Shown: positions 57,691 to 64,000 of the stretch, piece after piece
Layout: every line of letters starts with the position of its first letter
Position numbering within the stretch: position 1 is the first letter of the stretch
Origin: Thermus filiformis
GTDB taxonomy: Bacteria; Deinococcota; Deinococci; Deinococcales; Thermaceae
Reading direction: 5' to 3'
Assembly: GCF_000771745.2 (NCBI RefSeq)
Contig: NZ_JPSL02000040.1
Location: forward strand, 186,001-250,000
DNA length: 64,000 nucleotides
Translations under genes and position numbers: made by a program
The notes under the pieces: generated by a model
Seen by the model: the letters and a program-made list of their open reading frames with translations, nothing else
What the model was told of the DNA's origin: nothing
Databases searched by the model: none

Positions 57691-58587
57691 TTAGCGACAG
57701 GGCAGGATCTGCCTCACCTGGTACTGGGCGTTGCTGGAGAGCTCCACCTGGCTGGTGTACGTCCGGCCAATCTCCCTCCCCCGGGAAAGAAAGCGGCTTT
57801 CCAGGGTGATACCCAGGCGCTCCAGGGTGTAGGTCTGGCCGGTGGACGGGTCGGTGAACTGCCTGGGAGGCGCCCCCGTGGGGTTGGAAAAGGGGTAGAC
57901 CGAAGGGTTTGTCCAGACGTTTCCGGATGGGCTCTCGTAAACGTAGTCCACCCGGAAGCGACGGAGGCCGAACGCCAGGGGTACTTCGCCTCCTGCCCCC
58001 TCTCTTTGTAGGAGGTCGCCTGTGGAGGGGTCAAACCGGAAACCGAGGGCCCGGACCCGGAAGAGGAGGGTGTTGGGGGTGTAGTCAATGGTGTTGCCGC
58101 AGCCTGCGTGCACCACGTGCCAGCGGTTGGGCTCTCCGCCCACGGGGTTTACGCTCGTCACCGGGAGGAGCACGCCGTCCCCGGCGCTATTCACCATGAG
58201 GACGTAGTCCCCCGGGACGATGCCGATCTCGCCCACCTGGCTGGCCAGCACCACGATCTTCGCTTCGGCGGCCTGCTTGAAGCTATTGTTGCTCCCGCTG
58301 TCGTGGGGGAGGACGGGGTATCCTGCGCCGCCCTCTATGAGGGCAAAGGACAGGCTGTTCGCCCCGGTGGGGTAGGGGAGGGCGGAAAGCCCGCCGAAGA
58401 CGGCGCTCCGCAGGTCCTGGGTGAAGACCTCCACGATGCGCCGGAGCTTGGCCTGGGCGCTCGCGGTGGCGTCCAGGTCGGAGCGGGCCTGCATGAACTG
58501 GACCACGCCTCCGTAGGCGACGGCCATCAAAGCGCCCAGGATGACCATCGCGATAAGGAGTTCCAGAAGGGTAAACCCTTTTTTCAT
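57691..58587 (-). CDS. pilA3: PilA3/PilW-like minor pilin
   Basis: Prepilin of 298 residues, cleavage motif KKGFTLLELLIAMVILGALM with Glu5 retained. The length and a DLRSAVFGG-type segment followed by a long beta domain fit the PilW/PilA3 minor pilin that initiates tip assembly. GGAGGCGAG precedes ATG 58587. It lies between pilA2-like and comZ-like genes. Confidence 0.85.
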   Translation of the reverse strand: MKKGFTLLELLIAMVILGALMAVAYGGVVQFMQARSDLDATASAQAKLRRIVEVFTQDLRSAVFGGLSALPYPTGANSLSFALIEGGAGYPVLPHDSGSNNSFKQAAEAKIVVLASQVGEIGIVPGDYVLMVNSAGDGVLLPVTSVNPVGGEPNRWHVVHAGCGNTIDYTPNTLLFRVRALGFRFDPSTGDLLQREGAGGEVPLAFGLRRFRVDYVYESPSGNVWTNPSVYPFSNPTGAPPRQFTDPSTGQTYTLERLGITLESRFLSRGREIGRTYTSQVELSSNAQYQVRQILPCR

Positions 58588-58596
58588 CTCGCCTCC

Positions 58597-59061
58597 TCAG
58601 TTAATGCCGGGCAGCGGGGGCGCGTCGCCCGCCGAAGGGGGGCTGGAGAAGGTGCGGGCCTCCGTGCAGGACTCCTGCCCGCTCTGCCGCCAGCACACCT
58701 GGATCCGGTACTCGTTGAGGGGGAGGGCCAAGTTGCCCGCCCACGCGGGGGTTCCCAGGTTGGTGATAGCGGCCCGGTAAAGGTCCGGGTTGGCGAAGCG
58801 GGCCTCCCGGGGAAGGTCGGGGAAGCGGTTTCGGAGGGTCCCGTAGTCAAAGGACAGGGTTCCCGTGGGAAGCAGGGCGGATTCCCCGCCCGCTACCCGG
58901 CGGCCGAGATAGTTGAGGATCTGCACCGCCTGGGTGCGCCCCCCGGTGATGGCGGTCTGGCGCAAGCTGGACACGAGCGAGGCGCTCAGGGCCAGAAGCA
59001 CCAGGCTGACGATGGCGAGGGAGAGGATCACTTCCAGAAGGGTCAGTCCTTTCGCCTTCAT
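58597..59061 (-). CDS. pilA2: PilA2/PilV-like minor pilin
   Basis: Prepilin of 154 residues with MKAKGLTLLEVILSLAIVSL (G^L cleavage, Glu5) and a short soluble domain holding CWRQSGQESC near the C-terminus, which could form a disulfide. ATG 59061 overlaps pilA1 by four bases. Confidence 0.85.
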   Translation of the reverse strand: MKAKGLTLLEVILSLAIVSLVLLALSASLVSSLRQTAITGGRTQAVQILNYLGRRVAGGESALLPTGTLSFDYGTLRNRFPDLPREARFANPDLYRAAITNLGTPAWAGNLALPLNEYRIQVCWRQSGQESCTEARTFSSPPSAGDAPPLPGIN

Positions 59062-59504
59062 GGCTCCACCTTGGTCTCCCCGATGAGGGAAAGGGTGTAC
59101 CGGTACGTTCTTCCCCTGACGGACACGGTAAACGTGAGCGGGCTCGTGAGCTCGTTCCCCTGGGGGTTCCTGAGCTTTCCCGGAGGGGTAAAGCGGACGA
59201 AGGTTCCCTCGGGGATGGACAGGGCGACCCCCTGGGGGATGTCCACCCCTTTTAGGGTACGGCTTCCTTGACGAAGCTCCAGGCGGTTGCCCGTGCGCAC
59301 GAGGTCTAGGTTTTCACCCCGGCTCGCCGCTTCCGTGGCCCCTTGCCAGAAGAGGTTTTGGAGCGTGCTGAGAAAGGCGGCCTCCTCTTGGCCCTGGAGG
59401 GTCCGCCGCCCCTGGAAGCTGGCCAGGGCGAAAAGAATGGCTAGGATGCTCATGACCACCAGGAGCTCTATCAGAGTGAAACCTCGGTGAAGCGAAGACC
59501 GCAA
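59058..59504 (-). CDS. pilA1: PilA1/FimU-like minor pilin
   Basis: Prepilin of 148 residues, RGFTLIELLVVMSILAILF with Glu5, and a FimU/GspH-like domain (ENLDLVRTGNRLELRQGSRT). TTG 59504 is chosen because AGGAGGT is eight bases upstream; GTG 59513 overlaps that site. First of the four-gene pilin operon; it is divergent from plsY. Confidence 0.82.
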   Translation of the reverse strand: MRSSLHRGFTLIELLVVMSILAILFALASFQGRRTLQGQEEAAFLSTLQNLFWQGATEAASRGENLDLVRTGNRLELRQGSRTLKGVDIPQGVALSIPEGTFVRFTPPGKLRNPQGNELTSPLTFTVSVRGRTYRYTLSLIGETKVEP

Positions 59505-59570
59505 GGCGTTCACCTCCTAAGCCATAGCCTACCTGTGGGCCTTGGGTTCCACATCCCCCAAATGGGGGGG

Positions 59571-59576
59571 TAGGAT
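59571..59576 (+). promoter_or_regulatory. Leaderless -10 box of plsY
   Basis: TAGGAT ends seven bases before GTG 59584. It contains the alternative ATG 59575, which argues against that start. Confidence 0.5.
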
Positions 59577-59583
59577 GGAGGGC

Positions 59584-60186
59584 GTGGAAGAGCTCTTGCC
59601 CTTTCTCCTCGCCTACCTCTTCGGCTCCATTCCCGCCGGGGTCCTGGTGGCCAGGACCTACGGGGTGGAGATCCGCAAGGTGGGCTCGGGAAACATCGGG
59701 GCCACCAATGTGCTTCGCGCCCTGGGCCCGGGGCCGGCGCTGGTGGTGGCCTTTTTTGATGTGTTCAAAGGAGGGATCGCCGTCCTCGTGGCCCGGGCGG
59801 TGGGCCTCGAGGGCCCTTCCTTGGGCGGGGTGGCCCTGATGGCGGTTCTGGGCCACAACTACTCGGTCTTCCTGGGCTTCAAGGGGGGCAAGGGGGTGGC
59901 CACCAGCTTCGGAACCCTCCTCTTCCTGGACCCGGTCCTGGCCCTTTGGACCTTTCCCATCGGGGTGGCCACGATGCTCCTCACCCGGTACGTCTCCGCG
60001 GGGAGCATGGTGGGGGGCGTGGCCGCCTTCGTCCTTGCCCTGGCCCTGAGGCGGCCCCTTTGGGAGATGGGGACGGTCTTCCTGATGGCCCTCCTCATCT
60101 TCTGGACCCACCGGGACAACCTGAAGCGCCTCCAGGCGGGGACGGAGAGGCGCCTGGGGGAGAAGGCGGAGGTGCGGGATGCTTGA
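59584..60186 (+). CDS. plsY: Glycerol-3-phosphate acyltransferase
   Basis: Membrane enzyme of 200 residues that moves acyl groups from acyl-phosphate to glycerol-3-phosphate. All PlsY motifs are intact: [25 protein letters not shown], and [15 protein letters not shown] 59584 is chosen on the leaderless box, and gives a family-like start; ATG 59575 adds three residues. It overlaps bshB1 by eight bases. Contrast with the degenerate copy fused to the reductase at 39580. Confidence 0.94.
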   Translation: MEELLPFLLAYLFGSIPAGVLVARTYGVEIRKVGSGNIGATNVLRALGPGPALVVAFFDVFKGGIAVLVARAVGLEGPSLGGVALMAVLGHNYSVFLGFKGGKGVATSFGTLLFLDPVLALWTFPIGVATMLLTRYVSAGSMVGGVAAFVLALALRRPLWEMGTVFLMALLIFWTHRDNLKRLQAGTERRLGEKAEVRDA

Positions 60187-60859
60187 CCTTCTCGTCATCG
60201 CCCCCCACCCGGACGACGGGGAGCTGGGGTGCGGGGGGACCCTGGCCCGGGCCAAGGCCGAGGGGCTCTCCACGGGGATTTTGGACCTCACCCGGGGGGA
60301 GATGGGCACCAAGGGCACGCCCGAGGAGCGGGCTAAGGAGGCGGAGGAGGCGAGCCGCATCCTTGGATTGGACTTCCGGGGGAACCTGGGGCTTCCCGAC
60401 GGGGGGCTGGCCGACGTCCTCGAGCAGCGCCTGGCCCTGGCCCAGGCCTTAAGGCGGCTTAGGCCCCGGGTGGTCCTCGCCCCCCTCGAGGCCGACCGAC
60501 ACCCCGACCACACCGCGGCAAGCCGCCTGGCGGTGGCGGCGGTGCACTTCGCCGCCCTGGCCAAGGCCCCCCTGGAGGGGGAGCCCCACCGGGTGGGGCG
60601 GCTCTTCTTCTACCCGGGGAACCTTCCGGCCACCCCCAGCCTTCTCGTGAAGATCTCCGCCTTCATAGACCACTGGGAGCGGGCCGTCCGGGCCTACCGG
60701 AGCCAGTTTGAGGGGGAGAACGTCACCGAGACTGTGGGGCCCAAGGGGGTGGAGGCGCGCAAGGCCCTCCGCCGCTACTGGGGGAGTCTGGTGGGGGTGG
60801 ACTACGCGGAGGCCTTCGTGAGCCCCCTGCCCGTCCTGGCCACCCCCTGGTCCCGGTAG
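60179..60859 (+). CDS. bshB1: Bacillithiol biosynthesis deacetylase BshB1
   Basis: Zinc deacetylase of 226 residues of the PIG-L/LmbE family. [18 protein letters not shown] holds the metal ligands and base, and [12 protein letters not shown] supplies the third histidine. The family member removes the acetyl group from GlcNAc-malate in bacillithiol synthesis. It overlaps plsY and is followed by the argF promoter. bshA and bshC are not in the window. Confidence 0.9.
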   Translation: MLDLLVIAPHPDDGELGCGGTLARAKAEGLSTGILDLTRGEMGTKGTPEERAKEAEEASRILGLDFRGNLGLPDGGLADVLEQRLALAQALRRLRPRVVLAPLEADRHPDHTAASRLAVAAVHFAALAKAPLEGEPHRVGRLFFYPGNLPATPSLLVKISAFIDHWERAVRAYRSQFEGENVTETVGPKGVEARKALRRYWGSLVGVDYAEAFVSPLPVLATPWSR

Positions 60860-60865
60860 CCCCGG

Positions 60866-60895
60866 CTTGCATATTCTTGCAAGAAGGTGTATCCT
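60866..60895 (+). promoter_or_regulatory. argF promoter with candidate ArgR operator
   Basis: TTGCAT (60867-60872), 17 bases, TATCCT (60890-60895). An 18-base palindrome CTTGCA-TATTCT-TGCAAG (60866-60883) covers the -35 box, the size and position of an ARG box. The predicted start is about three bases before the ATG. Confidence 0.65.
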
Positions 60896-60904
60896 TAAGG
60901 CCTC

Positions 60905-61804
60905 ATGCGGGGCGCCGTGACCAAAAAGGACTTTCTGGACTTCCAAAGCCTCGGCCGGGAGGAGGTGCTCGCCCTCCTGGACGAGGCCCAGCGGATGAAG
61001 GAGGAGAACTACCGGGGCCTCGAGCTTTCGGGCCGGGTGGTCGCCCTCCTCTTTGAGAAGCCCTCCTTGAGGACCCGGACCACCCTCGAGGTGGCGGCGG
61101 TCCACCTGGGCGGCCACGCCGTCTACCTGGACCAGAAGCAGGTGGGCTTGGGGGAGCGGGAGCCGGTGCGGGACGTGGCCAAGAACCTGGAGCGCTTCGT
61201 GGACGGCATCGCCGCCCGGGTCTACCGCCACGAGACGGTGGAGGAGCTGGCCCGCCACGCCCGGATACCCGTGGTGAACGCCCTCTCGGACCGGGCCCAC
61301 CCCCTGCAGGCCCTGGCCGACCTCCTCACCCTCCGGGAGGTCTTCGGGGGGCTGGAGGGGGTGGAGGTGGCCTACATCGGGGACGGGAACAACGTCCTCC
61401 ACTCCCTCCTGGAGGTGGCCCCCCTCGTGGGCCTTCGGGTGCGGGTGGCGACCCCTAGAGGCTACGAGCCCGATCCCCAGCTTCTCAAGCGGGCGAACGC
61501 CCTCTTCACCCACGACCCCCGGGAGGCGGTCCAGGGGGCGCACGCCCTCTACACCGACGTCTGGACCAGCATGGGCCAGGAGGCGGAGAGGGAGAAGCGC
61601 CTAAAGGACTTCCAGGGCTTCCAGGTCACGGAGAAGCTTCTGGACCTCCTCCATCCGGACGGGGTCTTCCTCCACTGCCTGCCCGCCCACTACGGGGAGG
61701 AGGTCACGGAGGCGGTGGTTCACGGGAAAAGGAGCCGGGTCTTTGACCAGGCGGAGAACCGCCTTCACACCGCCAAGGCGGTCCTCCTCGCCCTGCTAAA
61801 GTAA
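60905..61804 (+). CDS. argF: Ornithine carbamoyltransferase
   Basis: Enzyme of 299 residues making citrulline. The carbamoyl phosphate loop is S54-L-R56-T-R58-T, followed by HPLQALADLL and the ornithine motif FLHCLPAHYGEEV. ATG 60905 is almost at the predicted transcription start. It heads argF-uma2-argC-argJ. Confidence 0.96.
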   Translation: MRGAVTKKDFLDFQSLGREEVLALLDEAQRMKEENYRGLELSGRVVALLFEKPSLRTRTTLEVAAVHLGGHAVYLDQKQVGLGEREPVRDVAKNLERFVDGIAARVYRHETVEELARHARIPVVNALSDRAHPLQALADLLTLREVFGGLEGVEVAYIGDGNNVLHSLLEVAPLVGLRVRVATPRGYEPDPQLLKRANALFTHDPREAVQGAHALYTDVWTSMGQEAEREKRLKDFQGFQVTEKLLDLLHPDGVFLHCLPAHYGEEVTEAVVHGKRSRVFDQAENRLHTAKAVLLALLK

Positions 61805-61808
61805 GGGT

Positions 61809-62327
61809 ATGGTCCGGCCCTACCGCTTTAGCCTGGAGGAGTTCCTGAAGCTTCCCCTGCCCGAGCGCGGGGTGGAGCTTCTGGAAGGCGAAATCTACCA
61901 GATGGCGCCCATAGGTCCTCGCCACGCTTACGCGGTGAACCGGTGGAACCGGCTTTTGGTGGAGAGCTTCCCCGCCCTTTTGGTCCAGGTCCAGGGCCCC
62001 TTGGCCCTCGCCCCCGACACCTACCTGGAGCCGGATCTCGCCCTGCTTCACCCTGGGGATTACCGCGAGCGCCTTCCGGGCCCCGGGGACATCCTTTGGG
62101 TGGTGGAGGTGGCCGACGCTTCCTTGGAATACGACCTAGGTAAAAAGCTCCCCCTCTACGCCAAGGGGGGCGTGCCCGAGGTCTGGGTCCACGACCTTGC
62201 CGGGGGGCGCCTGCTCCTTTTCCGTACCCCCGAGGAGGACCACTACCGGGAGCAGATCTGGGTCCGGCCGGGCGAGAGGGTGGCCCCCTTGGCCTTTCCC
62301 GAAACCCTTTTGGAGGTGCCGTGGTAA
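61809..62327 (+). CDS. Uma2 family protein inside the arg operon
   Basis: Protein of 172 residues, similar to the Uma2 protein at 52399: VELLEGEIYQMAPIGPRHAY, EPDLALLH, and VVEVADASLEYDLGKKLPLY with the conserved E, D and K positions. Family is a putative PD-(D/E)XK nuclease of unknown role. Its ATG is four bases after argF and its end overlaps argC by seven, so it is expressed with arginine genes. A passenger insertion is likely. Confidence 0.85.
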   Translation: MVRPYRFSLEEFLKLPLPERGVELLEGEIYQMAPIGPRHAYAVNRWNRLLVESFPALLVQVQGPLALAPDTYLEPDLALLHPGDYRERLPGPGDILWVVEVADASLEYDLGKKLPLYAKGGVPEVWVHDLAGGRLLLFRTPEEDHYREQIWVRPGERVAPLAFPETLLEVPW

Positions 62328-63367
62328 GGGTAGGGATCTTGGGGGCCTCGGGGTACGGCGGGGGGGAGCTCATCCGCCTGCTGAAGCGCCACCCCGAGGT
62401 CAGCCTGGTGGGCTTCTCCAGCCGGCGGCACACGGGAAGGCCCCTTTATGAGGTCTGGCCTCAGCTTTTGGACGAGCGGCTCTTCCGGCCCCAGGAGGAG
62501 GTGGTGGCCGAGGCCGAGGTGGTGATCCTGGCCCTACCCAACGGGATCGCCATGGAGCTCGCCCCCGGCCTCCTCGAGGCGGGCAAGCGGGTGGTGGACC
62601 TCTCCGGGGACTTCCGCCTTCCCCCCGAGGTCTACGAGGCCTGGTACGGCCTGCCCCACAAGAGCCCTGCCCTCTACCGGGAGGCGGTCTACGGCCTGCC
62701 CGAGCTCTTCCGGGCCGAGATCCCGGGGGCGCGGCTTGTGGCCAACCCGGGGTGCTACGTGACCGCCGCCACCTTGGCCCTGGCCCCCCTGGCGGCGGAG
62801 GGGCTTTTGGAGGAGGCCTTCCTGGCGGGGATGAGCGGGGTCTCCGGGGCGGGGCGGGAGGCGGAGGAGACCTTCTTCGCCGAGCTGAACGAGAACCTGA
62901 GGCCCTACAAGCCGGGGGGCACCCACCGCCACACCCCCGAGATGGAGCTGAACCTGGCCCGCCTGAAGGCCCAGGGGCGCTGGCCCCGGACCCACGGGCC
63001 CAAGGAGGAGGTCCGCCTCTCCTTCATCCCCCACCTGGTCCCCATGACCCGGGGCATCCTGGTCAGCGCCTTCGTCCGCCTGAGGGAGGACCTTTCCGAG
63101 ATGCGCCTCGAGGCCCTTTACCGCTCCTTCTACCAGGACGAGCCCTTCGTCTCCTTCACCCGCGCCCTACCCCAGACCAAGGGCGCCTACGCCTCCAACC
63201 GGGTCTGGGTCAGCCTGCGCAAGGACGAGCGGGCGGGCCTGGTCCAGGTCTTCGCCGCCTTGGACAACCTGGGCAAGGGCATGGCGGGCCAGGCGGTGCA
63301 GAACCTCAACCTGATGTTGGGCTTTCCCGAGGGCCTGGCCCTGGACCGGGAGGGGGTATGGCCTTGA
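62321..63367 (+). CDS. argC: N-acetyl-gamma-glutamyl-phosphate reductase
   Basis: NADPH enzyme of 348 residues, third step of arginine synthesis. [18 protein letters not shown] is the nucleotide-binding start and C145 in [10 protein letters not shown] is the catalytic cysteine; [11 protein letters not shown] is also family-typical. GTG 62321 overlaps the Uma2 stop. It overlaps argJ by ten bases. Confidence 0.96.
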   Translation: MVRVGILGASGYGGGELIRLLKRHPEVSLVGFSSRRHTGRPLYEVWPQLLDERLFRPQEEVVAEAEVVILALPNGIAMELAPGLLEAGKRVVDLSGDFRLPPEVYEAWYGLPHKSPALYREAVYGLPELFRAEIPGARLVANPGCYVTAATLALAPLAAEGLLEEAFLAGMSGVSGAGREAEETFFAELNENLRPYKPGGTHRHTPEMELNLARLKAQGRWPRTHGPKEEVRLSFIPHLVPMTRGILVSAFVRLREDLSEMRLEALYRSFYQDEPFVSFTRALPQTKGAYASNRVWVSLRKDERAGLVQVFAALDNLGKGMAGQAVQNLNLMLGFPEGLALDREGVWP

Positions 63368-64000
63368 GGCTTCCCTTGGGCTTCCGGGCCGGGGCCGTCC
63401 GGGCCGGGATCAAGCCCTCCGGCAAGCCGGACTTGGCCCTTCTGGCCTCCGGCCTGCCCGCCTCCTGGGCTTACGCCGCCACCCAGAACCGGGCCGCCGC
63501 GCCCTCCGTACACCGGGGGCGGCGGCTGTACGCGGGGGGCGGGCTCCTCCGGGCGGTGGTGGTGAACGCGGGCAACGCCAACTGCGCCACCGGAAGCCGG
63601 GGGGTTCTGGACGACGAGCGCATGGCCCGGGCCGCGGCCTTGCGCCTGGGCCTGCCCGTGGAGGAGGTCCTCACCGCCTCCACCGGGGTCATCGGGGTGC
63701 CCTTGCCGGTGGAGCGGATAGAGGAGGCCCTGCCCCGGCTGGACCTCACCCCCTTCGCCGACGCCTTCGCCGAGGCCATCCTCACCACCGACCTCAGGGT
63801 GAAGACCGCGGAGGCCCAGGTGGGCGGGGCCCGGATCGTGGGGGTGGCCAAGGGGAGCGGGATGATTCACCCTAGGATGGCCACCATGCTGGCCTTCCTG
63901 GTCACGGACGCCGCCCTGCCTCAGGAGGCCCTGAGGGCGGGGTTTGGCCGGGTGGTGGACCGGACCTTCAACCAGGTCACGGTGGACGGGGACACCTCCA
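63358..64000 (+). CDS. argJ: Ornithine acetyltransferase ArgJ, 5' portion
   Basis: N-terminal 214 residues of the bifunctional or monofunctional enzyme that recycles the acetyl group between acetylornithine and glutamate. [16 protein letters not shown] and [13 protein letters not shown] are family signatures; T176 in [10 protein letters not shown] is the nucleophile at the self-cleavage site (A-T-M-L). It starts at ATG 63358 within argC and runs off the right edge. Confidence 0.93.
   Translation, partial: MALRLPLGFRAGAVRAGIKPSGKPDLALLASGLPASWAYAATQNRAAAPSVHRGRRLYAGGGLLRAVVVNAGNANCATGSRGVLDDERMARAAALRLGLPVEEVLTASTGVIGVPLPVERIEEALPRLDLTPFADAFAEAILTTDLRVKTAEAQVGGARIVGVAKGSGMIHPRMATMLAFLVTDAALPQEALRAGFGRVVDRTFNQVTVDGDTS

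Overview
The window is a contiguous, gene-dense piece of chromosome from a Thermus-type bacterium. The evidence is the very high G+C content (C or G at nearly every third codon position), the nine-gene V/A-type ATPase operon in the order G-I-L-E-C-F-A-B-D, the futalosine-pathway nucleosidase MqnB, the pilA1/pilA2/pilA3/comZ-like competence cluster, the small Deinococcota-type proteins next to rlmO, and many leaderless promoters in which a TANNNT box ends 6-7 bases before the start codon. The species cannot be named from the sequence alone. I see no rRNA, tRNA, CRISPR array, insertion sequence, prophage or transposase.

Layout. 1-11.7 kb: end of sbcC, a HicB-like/PD-(D/E)XK fusion, murJ, a minus-strand operon (protein kinase, acyl-CoA synthetase, secreted TPR/glycosidase-like protein), a UPF0173 hydrolase, then a 420-base repeat-rich gap and two small lineage-specific genes. 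11.7-21.3 kb: rlmO and, divergently, the V/A-ATPase operon from a consensus promoter. 21.4-30.9 kb: secreted pectinacetylesterase-like protein, a putative zincin, recG, a catalytic/non-catalytic M16 peptidase pair, an EamA transporter, an AttH/CrtC-like lipoprotein, a flavin reductase and tsaB. 30.9-37.8 kb: aldehyde ferredoxin oxidoreductase, DUF58 protein, class II ribonucleotide reductase, glnS, enoyl-CoA hydratase. 37.8-41.2 kb: infC-rpmI-rplT, a small membrane protein, and a fusion of a degenerate PlsY-like membrane domain with an acyl-ACP-reductase-like enzyme. 41.3-45.8 kb: mqnB, sodA, fumC, terC and a YpdA-like reductase. 45.8-52.3 kb: an attenuator-controlled ilvB-ilvN-ilvC-leuA-cimA operon. 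52.3-59.5 kb: a Uma2 protein, a split ABC-2 exporter with a structured leader on one permease, and the minor pilin/ComZ operon. 59.6-64 kb: plsY, bshB1, and argF-uma2-argC-argJ (argJ runs off the end).

How the genes fit together. The ilv/leu/cim operon makes branched-chain amino acids, with isoleucine fed by citramalate. bshB1 and the ypdA-like gene suggest bacillithiol redox chemistry. The four pilin-like genes suggest DNA uptake or pilus tip assembly. plsY and the PlsY-like/reductase fusion both concern acyl-lipid metabolism.

Two intergenic repeat families stand out. One is a palindromic hairpin element whose stem sequence changes on both arms between copies and whose terminal bases supply the stop codon of neighbouring genes. 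The other is an octamer tandem array (TGAAGYGG) at the 3' ends of genes. The PlsY-like/acyl-reductase fusion at 39580-41232 is the best candidate for a little-described biochemical system; a role in making the alkylamine of Thermus phosphoglycolipids is proposed as inference.
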